Made by a program: the position numbers and the translations under genes. From Periconia sp. R9002 (taxonomy: Eukaryota > Ascomycota > Dothideomycetes > Pleosporales > Periconiaceae), in contig JAMAHW010000051.1 in NCBI GenBank assembly GCA_023627715.1, positions 213,122-277,121 on the forward strand: DNA of 64,000 nt, read 5' to 3'. Positions 36,843 to 49,158 of the stretch are shown here, in pieces (the first letter of the stretch is position 1; each line of letters begins with the position of its first letter). Below the pieces are notes generated by a model. It searched no databases and was not told the origin of the DNA. It saw only the letters and a program-made list of their open reading frames with translations.

Positions 36843-37388
36843 GGGGATGATGAAATGGCGATTAGAGTCTGTGTGTAGCTCGTGTGCAACATGAACGAAT
36901 GAGTCGATGATTTGGAGAGACGATGTATATGTATTGGGGGCGGTATCAAGGCAGTTTTGGGTACAACAGTGATGATGGATCAAGTGCATGTTTGTACGTT
37001 ACCCCCAATTACCACCAACTACTATAAGTGCTCTTCGAAAAAACATGCCCCCTCCCCTTGTCTAGCGTATTATGTAAAAATTAGTAATTACATTACTCTA
37101 TATGTACTTTACCTTATTAACGTGTCTTCTTCTTCGCAATTGATTGGTACTTTACCTTATAGTATATATACTTTGTGCAGTCTTATTAGTCCCCCTCTTT
37201 ATAAAATACCCTACGGTTGTCACTTTTAGGGTAAAGTATACTAAAATTTGACATATATATACTATTTCTAACATCTGTATACTATTTCTAACAGGTTCTT
37301 ACCTATTCTGCTAAGCCCTCTCCCCCTTTTTCAATCAGGCGGGGGGGGGTATGTTTTTTCGAGAACGACAAATACTGCGACATACCCC
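36843..37388. other. TA-rich intergenic spacer
   Basis: Convergent 3' ends of P450-B and P450-C. TA-rich from about 37,070, with small direct repeats (TACTTTACCTTAT twice near 37,107 and 37,149; TATACTATTTCTAACA twice near 37,260 and 37,280). No gene. Confidence 0.6.
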
Positions 37389-39050
37389 TCACCTCTTAAC
37401 AATCTCCACATGCAGCGTCGGATGTTGCCAGTGCCAAAAAATCCTCTGCCTCTTGGACGGCACAATCTCCGTCTTGCCCTCCTTGATCCTAACATCAAAC
37501 TCGAACAGCAGCTTCGCCAGAAACACGCGCATCTTGGCCCACGCCAGCGCCTGAGCAGGGCAATTCCGCGGCCCCAGCGCAAACGGGTGGAACACGTCCT
37601 TGGCATCCTTGTTGAACGTTCCAGCAGGGTCCTCGTGCGCAACGTCCTCCATCCACCGCTGCGGCGCAAACACATCGGGCTGCGCGAAGTACGCTTTGGA
37701 AGAGAAGGTGCACCAGCAGCTGCTCGAGACGGTGTTGCCCCCGGGGACGAAGCGCCCCGCAATGGTTTGCCCGGTAGCCATCACCTCACGGCGCAAGCCG
37801 TCGGGGAACGGGGGCCACATGCGCAGACCCTCCTTGAGCACTGCATCGAGGTACGGCAGATCCTTGACCGACAGCGCGGTTATGGCGTCGCCGGATGGAA
37901 ACGCGGTGCGGATCTCGTCGCACAGGCGCGCCATGCACGCAGGGTTCGTGAGCAGTTCCTGGACGGTGCCGACGATGGCTAGCGTGGTCGGCTCTGTACC
38001 CCCGAGCACGAAGACGGTCGAGTTGCTCATCATCTCCTGCGTCGACAGCGCCTTCTCGGGCTGCGCTTTGTTGTGCGCGAGGATAGGTGTCATGAGGTCG
38101 GCGCGGTTGGTCGGGTGCGCGAGGCGGTATTCGACGGCGTGTCGCGCGACTTCGATGACGGCAAAGACGGCGGCGAGGGCCGAGGGCGGGGTCAGGATCG
38201 TGAGGAGTTTGTTCAAAGGGGGGAAGTAGTTTGTGGCGACGCAGACGAGGGCCGCGCGGTACTGCGTTATCACCGTCATCCAGGGCTGAAAGACGCCCGT
38301 CTCGAGGCAGTTCATGTTGCGGCCCCAGCCGAGGTCGGTGGTGAGGTCGAAGGCGGCGTAGCTGATCCACTCGACGAGGTTGAGGACGATGGCGTCGCCG
38401 GGCTCGGCGGCTTTGGCGTTGGTACTGGATTTCTTCGCGACCATGTCGTTGAGTTTTTCGACGAGCAGGCCACCGTAGAGGTCTACCGCGGGGAGTTGCT
38501 GCGCGGTGGATTTGGGGCCGAACCCGGGAAGGATGGCCCTGCGGAAGCGGGCGTGGGTTGCTACGACCGAGTTTGTGAGGTCGTAGGCGTCGACGCCTGG
38601 CTGTGGGGGGATGCGCCATTCCGCGGGTCGGTCGAGGTACTCTTTGAGGTAGATATCTTTCCAGCCATCCAGGAAGGAGAGCTCGTTGGGCGCGACGCGC
38701 ACGCAGTCGCCGTATCTATCATGGAACGATTTGACTTTGTGCGGGAGATCACCGCGGAGCATGTGGAAGAGGAAGGGGAGGCGCGAGCTTCGCCATAGTA
38801 GGGGCCCAGGAAAACGGCGGAGAGGGTGGAAGGTGGTGTTGAAGACGATGACGCCGACGATGTACTGCGATGCAATTTTTTAGGCAAACTTGAACAAATT
38901 GCTGGAATTGGTGGATAGATTGTTGTTTTTGCTGCTGCTGTCGTAGCTTTCCACAAGACTTGGATGGGGTAGAATGAATGGTCCAAGACGACTTACCGTC
39001 ACGATTCCAACCCCAACACACGTAGCAACATTCTCAGCCGTCAGAAACAT
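37389..39050 (-). CDS. Cytochrome P450 monooxygenase (P450-C)
   Basis: Model (minus): 39050-38997 and 38864-37389, 509 residues; the 132-nt intron (GTAAGT...CAG) is phase 0 and links MFLTAENVATCVGVGIVT to YIVGVIVFNTTFHPL. Seen: FPGPLLW, YGDCVRVAPNELSF, I helix GGTEPTT (306-312), ExxR EGLR (363-366), PQRWME in the PERF place, and heme loop FALGPRNCPA with Cys453. The residue two after the heme cysteine is Ala instead of the usual Gly. This heme loop resembles that of some fungal tailoring P450s of the benzoate-hydroxylase-like clan. Genomic GC is higher here (38,000-38,700) than in the neighbours. Substrate unknown; cluster role inferred. Confidence 0.9.
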
Positions 39051-39658
39051 GACACTCAAATGACTTTGCTCATCAAGAAAAGCAAAGCAAACGTCGAAAA
39101 AATGGCTGCAACACCCCTCACCCTCACCTCCCCTCTTCGTTTCCCCTTTGCTTACCGCTTTCTACTACGCCGCCAACTCACCTTATCAACTCTGCTTCTT
39201 TTTTCGGTTGCCGAACAAGAACAACCCTGAGGGTACCGTTTGGGCGCCTTGGGGTATATTGCGGCACGGCACGGACCGGGGGCGTTCCGTCTAAGCGCCC
39301 ACCCGTGTACTAAGGCGAACTAGGGTCGACTAGGGTGAACCAGGATGTCTAGAGGCTGCATGTCTTAGCGGTTTTTAGTCAATAGAGGGGGAGGCGTAGT
39401 CGAGAGGATAGAAAATGGCGGTGCGAGTTGACATGTTTCCCCGTCTCGTATCTAGTATTGAGCTGGGAAATGTCGGCATGTGGGATCGGCATATTGCCAA
39501 AAGGTTTACAATCAGAACAGCAGTTGGCAGAAATTTCAGCAAACACATAGTCGTTGCTATGGGTAGATTCGGGTTGGGAGTACTTGAATTGCTATAGATC
39601 ATGACAACACCACGACCCTGACACTTAACATTTCCCATTAAACTCACGTTCTAGCGAC
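39051..39658. other. Intergenic / promoter of P450-C
   Basis: 608 bp. A G/C-rich stretch (39,235-39,305) has an imperfect inverted repeat (TGGGCGCCTT ... TAAGCGCCCA) and ACTAGGGT-type direct repeats (39,318-39,337). No gene. Confidence 0.4.
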
Positions 39659-41540
39659 TCAATCTTTGCTCTGACGTTCCTTCATGTATAGGATGCCATC
39701 CTGACTAGGGAACACAAATTCGTGTGCCATCAGATTGGAGGGCCTGCCCCGACCCTCGGGCAACTTCCAGTCATAGTCCATAATCAACCGAACCAGAATG
39801 CTCTTGATCTCGAGAGCCGCGAAAAAGCGGCCAGGGCAAGCGTACTTTCCGTGTCCGAAATTAAGAATGTTCTCCTCTGTAGTGGCGAATTGGTGGAGAT
39901 GGCTCTGACCATCTTGCAGACGCATTTCATAGTAGCGCATGGGCTTGAACGCGTCCGCTTCGTTCGTTACAGCCTTCTGGATCTCGCTAACGGGCATGGT
40001 GATGTGAGCGCCGCGGGGCAAAAATGTGCCGTCATGGAGCACAAAATCTGACTGCATGATACGGTGGTAAGAAAGCAGGGTCGGCGGGTTGTGGCGCTGC
40101 GACTCGCGCATGAAGGAGTCGAGCTTCTTGAGCTTGTAGAATGAGTTCTTGTTCCACTGCTTCCAGTCACCGTCTTCGCGCTTGACCTCGCGGACCTCGT
40201 CACGCAAGACTTGAACGTACTCGGAGTGCTCTGCTAGATCGTACAGGACGTGCACGGCGTTCATCTGCGAGGTATGGATCGAGGCCAGCGAGATGACGAC
40301 CTCGAGGTGAGCGAGGTCCTTGGGTTTGCGCTCGTTGGGCTTGGCAATGTCAATCATCCAGTCGAGCAGGGTCGAAGATTTCTCATCGTCTCCCTCGGGC
40401 GCCGCGGCCTTCTCAGCTTGGCGTTTCTTGATCTCGGGCGAGAGGAGGCGCTGCGCGCGGCGAATGTAGTTTGTACTGCGCCATGCCGAAGGCAAGAGCC
40501 ACGAGAGACCGACGTGGAAGATACGAGGGAACAATCGTAGGACAACCAGGGTGATGAAAGCTGAACAATTGCTTGGGTTAGCGCCCGTTTTCCAACAAAC
40601 AAAGTCAACATTTCTTCTTCTACGGGGAGTTGTTGGTCATGTGTAGGATGTTGTTACTCACTGTTTTCGGTAAACTCAGTCGAGATCTCCAACCACTCTT
40701 CATTTCGGCAGAATGGTTCTCCTAGAAAGATGCGAGCGCTGACTCGTGCGACTAGTCGAAGGATGCTGTGGTAGGGCTTGATTGCGACCCAGTTGTCTAC
40801 AAGAGCGTGAGTTCATGTTGGTCCATATTGGTCAATGTTGGATTCAACACAAAGTCCGAACGTACTGGAGCATTTGGGCAATTCTAGGTTCATGGCATAA
40901 TCCAATTCATCAACCATTGGCCCGGTCAAGTGGCTGAGGTTGGGCGTGAGCTTTTCCTGGAGCGCACGGAAATGCAAGTTGTTCTTCAAGATGATGTTCA
41001 TGTTGGTGCTCGAGCCCGCCAGGTTGTAAGCGTGGGCGAGTGTGGGGCTCGCAATTGTATGCGGCAATGACCGTAGCTCATTGACGTACTTGGACGGCAA
41101 TACGATCATCTCAGTGTCGGCTCGTGTGAAGCGCCATGCGCTTGTAGGGTGCTGCGTATAGGCATTAGCGATTTCGATTGTAGGTGTGGGTGTTGAAAAA
41201 GAAGCTAGAAATCGTATCTTGAACTTACTTTAGTGTACCCATCGTGAAGAACGGCTGTGGCGTCGCGGAAGAATCTCCAGCCTTTGATGGCTCGCAATTC
41301 AAAGCGTTTACCAACAAAGGGGATTTTGGATCCGGAAAAGACTGACAACAAGGAGTACACGAAATAGCAGAGCGATAGGGACCCAGTGACGGACCACCAG
41401 GTCACAAGTGGAATATCTCCGTAGCGAATGCCATCGAGAGCAGCCACAGTTTTAGTGTGGTCGTAGCCGCCAAAGATGTCCTTGAGTACGGACGAAGCAT
41501 TGGCAGTTGTCTGCTGGATGATGGGTGCGAGAGTCTCCAT
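39659..41540 (-). CDS. Cytochrome P450 monooxygenase (P450-D), ent-kaurene-oxidase / GA14-synthase-like group
   Basis: Model (minus): 41540-41229, 41151-40866, 40796-40662, 40560-39659; 544 residues, phases consistent. The start is METLAPIIQQ; a TM anchor follows (TWWSVTGSLSLCYFVYSLLSVF), then the IPFVGKRFELR segment. Seen: VLPSKYVNELRSLP, VARVSARIFLGEPFCRNEEWL, I-helix region ASIHTSQ (about 337-343), ExxR ESQR (397-400), and heme loop FGHGKYACPGRFF with Cys486. The FGHGxxACPGRFFA loop and the VARVSxRxFxG segment are typical of the fungal P450 group that includes gibberellin and indole-diterpene oxidases. That fits the neighbouring diterpene synthase well; position of oxidation is unknown. 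Four exons, as in that group. Confidence 0.92.
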
Positions 41541-42417
41541 GACGATGTATCGTGAACTGATGGACTTGCCAGTAACAGTACAGATGGTTAACTGGGCCAA
41601 AGATTATACACATGGCGATCTCTATATGTCAGTTTTAGTTTGATTATTCTACTACGTCTCCTAATGTCACCGGTACTCAGTCTTCCTATCCGCAGTTTTG
41701 CAGCATACAATACCGGGAAATGGTGGATTGTGTATGAAGCTAGAACAAATCAAGACGTGCATCCGGAATCAATAAATTCTGCATAGATGCTGCCTGGCAT
41801 GCTTATTATAGATGGTCCTTTGCGTATCTTCAGTTGCCTTCGGACAACACCGAAGCAGTCAGCCCTTAAGTTACTAAAAAGCGGGGACTGCGGGCAATCT
41901 CTTACAGTAAAGCGACCCTGGCAAAACCTTAACTTCAGTTCGTATACTGGTAAGCATCTACTATCGAGGAACAGAAGTGATGGACACCCCCCCCCCCCCC
42001 CCCTTGTTCACGCACGGATATAAGGAGAACACCCCTTGTCCAGAAAATTTCAGTAGGCGTAAACATGGGGTCCTTTATATGAGAGTAGGGGGTTTTGTAT
42101 TAAAAGACCCACTCACATACCTTTGGTCGCGCTTGGTTGTAGCAGGGGGAGGGGGGGTGGGGGAATTACTTCTGTCCGTCGATAGTAGTGTGTAATATGC
42201 CGCAGTCTCACTTATCATAGGCTTGACACAGGCCCTTGATCCCTGCCAGTGCTTCTGTCTTTTGCCGAATACGACGTTCCAAGTACACTCTACAAGCGCA
42301 AACCTGATCATCACCAGTCTATCTTGTGCGAAGAAAAGGACAAAGTTCCACCCAACTTCTTTGCCTAAAATTTGGAGATACCCATCCCAGGCGCTGCATT
42401 GTTCCCACGTGGCCACT
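41541..42417. other. Divergent intergenic region with a foldback element
   Basis: Lies between P450-D (minus) and the oxidase (plus), so it probably holds both promoters. An inverted-repeat element occupies about 41958-42188 (see its own entry). Confidence 0.6.
41958..42188. repeat. About 230-bp foldback (MITE-like) element with C17/G-rich inner arms
   Basis: Outer arms: CTACTATCGA-GGA-ACAGAAGT (41958-41978) against the reverse complement at 42168-42188 (two mismatches in 21 bp). The inner arms are a run of 17 C (41987-42003) and a G-rich tract (42145-42163). No ORF. I could not define a target-site duplication. Confidence 0.6.
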
Positions 42418-44251
42418 ATGTTGTTTCACCTTACTGCTCTATCGCTGTCCCTGTTTGTGCAGTACTCCACCGCATACGCCCTGTCGCCTGTGAAAGAGAA
42501 GTGTCTAGATAATGATGTGAGTCTCTTCCCCGATCTGGACATACTTTTCACTTCGTTCCGTGTAAACTGACTCCCTTTTCAGTGTACTCCTGGGAAAGTT
42601 CGAGAGTATACTTTCGAAGTCACTCGGGAATACTTGGCCCCTGATGGCGTGAGTACGCCTATGATCCTGGTAAACGGAGCCTTTCCAGGTCCGATTATCG
42701 AGGCCAATGTCGGCGATACTTTCAAGATCAAACTCATCAATAAGATCGATGATCATGAGGGTACCGCGATACACTGGCACGGTCTTTTCCAGAAAGACAC
42801 ACCATGGATGGACGGAGTACCGTCTGTCTCTTTCTGCCCGATAGTACCTGGAGGGGAGTTCCTGTATGAGTTTAAGGCTGACAGAGTGGGAAGTAGCTGG
42901 TGGCACTCACACTACTCTGCTCAGACCGTAGCTGGCCTTCTTGGACCTATGATCATTCATGGTGAATCTTTGCCATACAACTATGATCTCGACTTGGGAC
43001 CGGTCATGCTCAGCGACCATCTGCACTTCGACTATCGTGAAATGGTTAACAGGACGCTGGCTGGCAAACTCGTCACTTCCAATAACACGCTCATCAATGG
43101 CAAGATGGACTTCGACTGCTCCACTATCCCGGAAGGAGGCCCATCATGCACACCCAATGCAGGTTTCGCAAAATTCAAGTTCCAAACCGGAAAGAAGCAT
43201 CTCCTCCGTCTCGTCAACTCCGCAGGCGAGGCACTTCAGCACTTCACCATTGACGGCCACGAATTCACCGTCGTGGGTTTGGACTTCACGCCAATTAAGC
43301 CTTACGTGACGGACATCATCTCTTTGACCCCAGGTCAGAGAGCAGATATCATCGTGCAGGGTTGCGGTTCCTCAAGCGCCAACCAAAAGTTCTGGATGCG
43401 TTCCGACGTCGACCCAACATGCTCGGGCTCCTCCCAGCCTCACGCAAAAGCCATCATCCTCTACCAAAACGCGAGCGAGGCTAACGGTCTTCCTACATCA
43501 CAGGCCACCAAATACAATCTCACTGGTGACTGCGTGGCGCAACCGCTTTCTAAGACCCAGCCCCTCGAACCGCATCCCCGACCCTCAGGTCCAGCCTACA
43601 CCTGGGACTTGAACTACACGCTCGACTTCAATCCCTATCCACCATACTCCAATCTTCAATTCCTTACCAACGGACGCCGGTTCCGCGCCAACTACTCGCA
43701 ATCTCTGCTCGCCATCACGAACCAGGCCCCGGACGCGGCCACCGCCAACCAGCAGTACGACGAGCTGTCCAACACGTGGGACTTTGGCACCAACAAGACA
43801 CTGCGTATCATTGTCTACAACTTCTTCATCTCGCCTCACCCAATGCATCTCCACGGCCACGACTTCTTCGTCTTGGCCGAAGGCAAAGGCACTTGGGATG
43901 GTAAGATTCAAGGGAACCCGAATAACCCAATGATCAGAGATACGCACCAGATGATTGGAGGTGGAGCCGATGGTACTCCTTCATACTTGGTGCTGGAGTT
44001 CGCATTGAACAACCCGGGTGTCTGGGCTTTCCACTGTCATATCTCTCTGTAAGTGTTCTCGTCTCTCTCTCTTTAAGTCATTGCTAACACGGACGTTTAG
44101 TCACTTGATTTTGGGCATGTACCTCAACATTGTGTACGGACAGGAGCAGATCCGAAACTACAACATTCCGCCCAGCATCGAGCAGACGTGCGCGGCATGG
44201 AGGGAGTACTCGAGCAAGTACCCAATCGAGCAGCCCGACTCGGGCGTGTAA
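42418..44251 (+). CDS. Secreted multicopper oxidase (ascomycete laccase-like)
   Basis: Model: 42418-42516, 42583-44048, 44101-44251; 571 residues, phases consistent. Signal peptide MLFHLTALSLSLFVQYSTAYA. All four copper signatures are present: HWHG (from about residue 97), WWHSHY (about 141), HPMHLHGHDFF, and HCHISLH...GM (Cys near 518, type 1 site) with Met in the axial position. Three cupredoxin domains in the standard order; length normal. Such enzymes oxidise phenols or other electron-rich compounds with oxygen, outside the cell or in vesicles. Some laccase-like oxidases work in pigment and metabolite clusters. Here it lies between P450-D and the diterpene synthase, so a role in the pathway is possible but not needed. 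Confidence 0.93.
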
Positions 44252-44596
44252 TGTCAGAAAAAATGCTTTCTTATTAGAGGACTATTAGGCATTCCATTAA
44301 TCGCCTACCTTTTCAGGGGTACCGTCCATTCTTTATCAAGGATGAAGGTTGTAAATAGACGAAGAAGCACAGGTGGGTAAAGTAAATGATATTTAAGTAA
44401 GAAGCACAATTTTAGACGATATTGCTTTCTCGTAAATGCGCGAAAGCATACATCATATTTCCGACTTGTTTTTGGTGGCATTCCGTTCTCCTTTCCCACA
44501 AAGTGGAAAAGCTCTTTGTGGGTGTTCTTGCTGGTTTCTCGCGACTGCTCAAATTGATTGGCCGGAACCGAAGATGGTAGGACTATCCCTCACATG

Positions 44597-44635
<39 letters not shown>

Positions 44636-44835
44636 ACAAATACTGATACAAGCAACGACAAAAAGACTAAAAATTCTGTTTCCTGATTGTAATCTCGACA
44701 ACTAAATCTAGTCGAGTTGATCAATTAATCAAAGACAATGAACACGGGTTCAAATATCAATGCATGAAGAATCGATAGGGTGTTCTCTATCTATACCTGA
44801 AAACTAACGCTTATCTACCATCGATATGTACGGCT
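44252..44835. other. 3' intergenic region with a 34-A homopolymer
   Basis: Between convergent 3' ends. A run of 34 A at 44600-44633 stands alone. It could be a retroposed tail, but I found no flanking duplication. No gene. Confidence 0.6.
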
Positions 44836-47800
44836 TTACTGGGTCCGACTCCCAATATCCCTCGCCACATATATCTGTCCAAAAAGATCTGTTACATCCA
44901 CAAAGACCCCAAGCGCCTTCAACATGCACGGCGACATCAACTTTCTCAGCCTCCCAAAACAGCGGTCTAGGTTCTCCCGCTCGAAGCCCGCGATGGCCCA
45001 GAGAGCGCGCTTTGCCGCAGCTTCACTATCTTCCTGATGATCAACAGCTACGCCGTTGCCCATGGCCTTATCGCCGTTGGTAGCGGGAGCAGGAGCAGCC
45101 GAAGCGGCAGAACCAGAGGACAACCTGAAGAAATCAACCCCATTCAAGTTCCCCTCCTCGCGATCCCTCTTCACGCTGCCATAATCGTTATAAACCCGAC
45201 ACAGCGCCGCCAAGCTCCCCCTCAAACTCTCGAGTAAATACTCTTGTTCCAACTCCTCAACGTCACCTTCCTTGCCCCCTCCGCTTTTACCCACTGTCTT
45301 GGCATCCTGCGCTTCCTTGTCCAGATGCCAGCGCACCAGGCATATGAAATACTCGAACGAGAATGGGCAGCTCGTATCCTGCGCCCCTAGCGTATGCAGC
45401 CACTCGAACAGCGACAAATACGGTCCCGGCCGCGTTCCGAGGCGTGGGAGCGCACGGTCCGCGGATGCGATCTGCGCAATGAGGTAGCGGATGAGTTCTT
45501 GTCTGACTTTTTGGCGGAGGACGCGTGGAGCGTGGCGCACGTGTGGGGCGGAGAGGACGCGGGAGGTGTATGTGGAGAGGGTGGAGAGGATGGTGGCGAT
45601 GGGGGTGGATGTGCCGTTTGTGGCGCCGTGGTGGCGCTTTAGTGGTGATGTTTGTGTTTCAGGCCAGATTGTGTGGACGGCTTCGTTTTCCAGTGGCTCT
45701 AGAAGTTGGGCGTCCAGGGCGGATTTTAGCGCAGAGATTTCAGAGGGGGTGAGGGCTGGGATGGAAAGCTCCATATATTCGTCGGCTTGGTAGTTGAGGA
45801 GAGATAGCTCCATCATGTCCATTAGAAGCATTGGCGGTAGAGTAGAGCCTGCGAGATGATTCGAGGCTGTCCAGGCAAATGGGATCATGGGGAGGTATTT
45901 GTCGTTGAGTGTAGGGGGTTGGGGGAACACATTGAAGCGGATGCGTTCAAGCTGGGGCATGTACGCTCGGCTTTCTTGCCATGCGAGGCGCAGCAGGGAA
46001 GTCCTGTCTATCGAGTGACCGGTGGACGCATCTTGCGAGAAGAGAGGGACAGAGCTGAAGAGGGCGCAGAGTTTCGCGGCTTGCATCGATTCCATGCTGA
46101 CAGTAGGATGAGTTGGAGCCTGGTGTGCAGTGGATTGCTTGAGCGCTGCTATGCAGTAGGCGTTGGTCAGCACATAGGACGAGTACGTGACTTTTTCTAT
46201 CCAGATACGGCGTGGTTTCCAGTGTCCCGAACGGGGTTGGAGGAAGGTAGATGCGGATTTGATGGCCGAAGACATGGCCTCGTGGATAAAAGATAGACCC
46301 GCGTGAGGAGCCGACAAGGCAACCAAAGTTAGGAGGGCATACGCAGTAACTTCGTCGTAACCATTTCCAAACGAGCCATCGGCCGCTTGGCTACTCAAGA
46401 TTCGGCCTGCGATGCGAGAGAGTGTCATCGGTATCTTACGAGTTTTGAGATCAGGAGATAAGAAGTCGCTGGCCTCGCTTTCCGCACGTTGAAGGAGTTT
46501 GATGAGACCTTGGGCAGAAAGCATTGCGCAATATTCCCACGCCGTGTTCTTTGCTCAGTGGGTCAGCGGTAACATTAATACACATTGGAAAGTTGGGACG
46601 TACCCATTTGTCATGCGGTGTGCTGCTGATCCACTTGTCACAAATAAACGATGCTGCTGTGTGTATCTGCGGTGCAAGTCCGTCAATGGACTCGAGCGCA
46701 ACAAGTGCCTTGAGCACATTGCAGTTTGCACTGATACTGCGCGTGCTTTCCCTTTCGTACGTCTTGAACGATTCGGGAGACCAAAACTTCGAGACCATGG
46801 ACTCTGCACTCAATGACTTGTACTGTTCAAAGAATGAGAGCGTGTAGAGGGTCTTTGCAGTGTCATCAGCATCGGGGTGCATCCCAGTAGCTATACGCAA
46901 TTAGATAAGCATGGATGAGCAAAATCAGCGCCGGGCACCTGCGAAGAACCCGCATGTACTTACAGAAACCTAGGATTCCTTGAGAGCTTTCGAGCCTTAG
47001 AGCAAGATGGGATGCCAGTCTTGAGACTGTTTCTTCTCCCAGCGATTCGGGTGAGAATCCAGCTTCCAGGACTGTGGAAAGGACCTATCCCAATAACGTG
47101 TTGGCCTGTATTTCCCAGATGTGAAACGCACGAATGTTTAGAGAACAGAAAGTGAACAGGAAGACTGGTAATTACCCAAGAGATTTGGAACACGTCAATC
47201 GGCGCAGCACATGGAAACCCGCCATTCCCTTTCCCCATCCCACTCCTAAACACATCCCTTAAATACCTCTCAGCGTCCTCATCCCAGGCGCTCATATATA
47301 TCAAATACACTGCCGTCGACGACGGACTCCCTAGCATGCTCCCCCTCACCATTCCCGGCTTCAACCTATCAAAATCCACCCTCCCTATCAAAGCCTCGAG
47401 CGAATGCCAGACCGTAATCTGCACTCCTCTATACAGAACTTCAGGATCTAACTTAGCTAATCTCGCCTCGCTCATCTTGTACATAGTGTCAAGGAACGGC
47501 GACGTAAACGGCATCCCGAATTCCCTAAGTAGGCGCACGTGCGCCGGGACCAGGATCTCAAGCGCGACACTGTCGATGCCACCGTCGTCGGTCCACGTCG
47601 CGAACTTGGCCTCGAGCCAGCGCGCTGCGCGAGCGATGCGCAACGCGATATCATGGGGCAGAGGTCCGCAGCCCTCATACGTTGCGTGCTTCTGGTGCGT
47701 GAGGCAGGCAAGCAGCGCGGCCATGGTCCCAAGCAGGGCGTTGGTGTGAGGGCCATCGGCATCCCAGGATCCGTTTGGGAGTTGTGTGGAGAGGATGTTG

Positions 47801-47991
47801 TGGAATGCTTCGGGGATCAGCCAGGTGTTTGTGGTCGAAGGCGTAGTTGACGGCTTTGCGACCATGGACACCCAGGCTGTGTCGTAGATGCATGTTGACA
47901 TGGAGCTAGGACACCATTCGTCTGATATCCCAATTGCAAGCTCCTCTACGAGCTTTGCAGCTTGGGCTTGGAGAGGTTCTTGATGCTCCAT
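44836..47991 (-). CDS. Bifunctional diterpene synthase (class II copalyl-diphosphate-synthase-like plus class I domains)
   Basis: Model (minus): 47991-47176, 47084-46964, 46890-46604, 46548-44836; 978 residues, phases all fit; introns 91, 73 and 55 nt. Seen: YDTAW (36-40), QLPNGSWDADG, the class II protonation motif DADD (319-322), a QAADGSFGNGYDE segment, the class I metal motif DEYME (664-668; DExxE type) and NDYGSVKRD (862-870) as the NSE site. The length and order match fungal fused CPS/KS-type enzymes. It should cyclise GGPP to a labdane-type diphosphate and then ionise and cyclise it again to a tricyclic or tetracyclic diterpene; which one (kaurene, pimaradiene, aphidicolane, phyllocladane or other) cannot be read from motifs. 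Both active sites look intact. It acts in the cytosol and needs GGPP made elsewhere. Confidence 0.95.
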
Positions 47992-49158
47992 GGTGCAGGC
48001 CTCAGCGTGGGGATTGACAATGGAGTTGGGTGTGTATGTTGAGGCACAAGAGGACTTCAAAGTTCAACCGAGAAGATGCTCGAGAATGGGCGTACTTTGT
48101 TCTTTTGCTTCCAGGACCACTGCGCCGGCGGTGTGCAGACCAATTGAGGAAAGAAAAAGAATTGACTACTTAGTGCTTATACTTGGTGTCCGGTAATCGA
48201 TCTTACCGGTAGGTGTGACCACAGACCATACTAGTATAAGAAACACTGAAAAGAAATAAGCCCAGGCTCTACTTGCAAGCTTAGTCTCCTTGTTATCTTT
48301 GCACCATTGGTCTTTATTTTGTTTACATAATCATGATTACCAACAGATAGAACGGATACAGTTCTCAACGAGATAGCTAGCAGGTCTCTTAATTTCTTTG
48401 ATGTCCGGTAGTTTGCATGACTGATGTCTACCTGGGTACCGACATGGACGGGGGCAATAAACATACCTAGATCTGCATCTACTAGTAGTTATGCCCAGAA
48501 CATGCACGCAGCATGGCGTGCAGTAGCTAACTTCTATGCAGCTGCGCTAACTTGACATGTGCTATGCCTATTGGGTTAGCCGTCAACCTCTGTCCAAATG
48601 GAGATGCAGGATCGAAGGACCTATAAAGTTAGGTCTAAATCAGTCCGTCCCGCAGACAAGAAGAACGGTTGCTTGCATTAATCTTACTTACTTATAATAC
48701 TGAAATCACGCGTACACAAGACCCTTATTGGTGCATCGGAATCCGAGAGAGGCACAGTCTTATCACACCAAGTTTGAATGGTGCAGCAGGATTCAGTTAT
48801 GCTACCCCAGTCTACGCTAATGGTCTCAGTGCTGTGCACATATCCCTGCCATTCCAACCCTAGCGTGATCCTTACTTGCTATCGTATTATCCTATCGGAA
48901 AGTCTGTTCCTTTACACACTATTACGGTCTATTTGGACGATAGTATTGTAGACAGAGATGCATAGTTCCGTCTAGTTTTGAAATAGGCTGATTTGATGAT
49001 TTGATGCCGAAGTCAATGTGCATAGGATGTGATCTTGCTGACATGTTTCCACAATGCTGATGCACCTACCTTTTTAGATGCTCCTTCCCCGTCGTACATT
49101 GATCCATTCATCAACCCTTTCGTTCACCTATTGCCCTTAGACGTCAGCTATTAACAGT
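47992..49158. other. Divergent intergenic region (synthase / methyltransferase)
   Basis: 1.17 kb that should hold both promoters. I see no ORF with motifs and no strong repeat. Confidence 0.5.

Noticed and set aside
38073..38798. 241-codon plus-strand ORF
   Set aside because: Antisense shadow of P450-C in GC-rich codons; charged, repetitive composition and no domain.
45856..46296. 146-codon plus-strand ORF
   Set aside because: Antisense of the diterpene synthase coding sequence.
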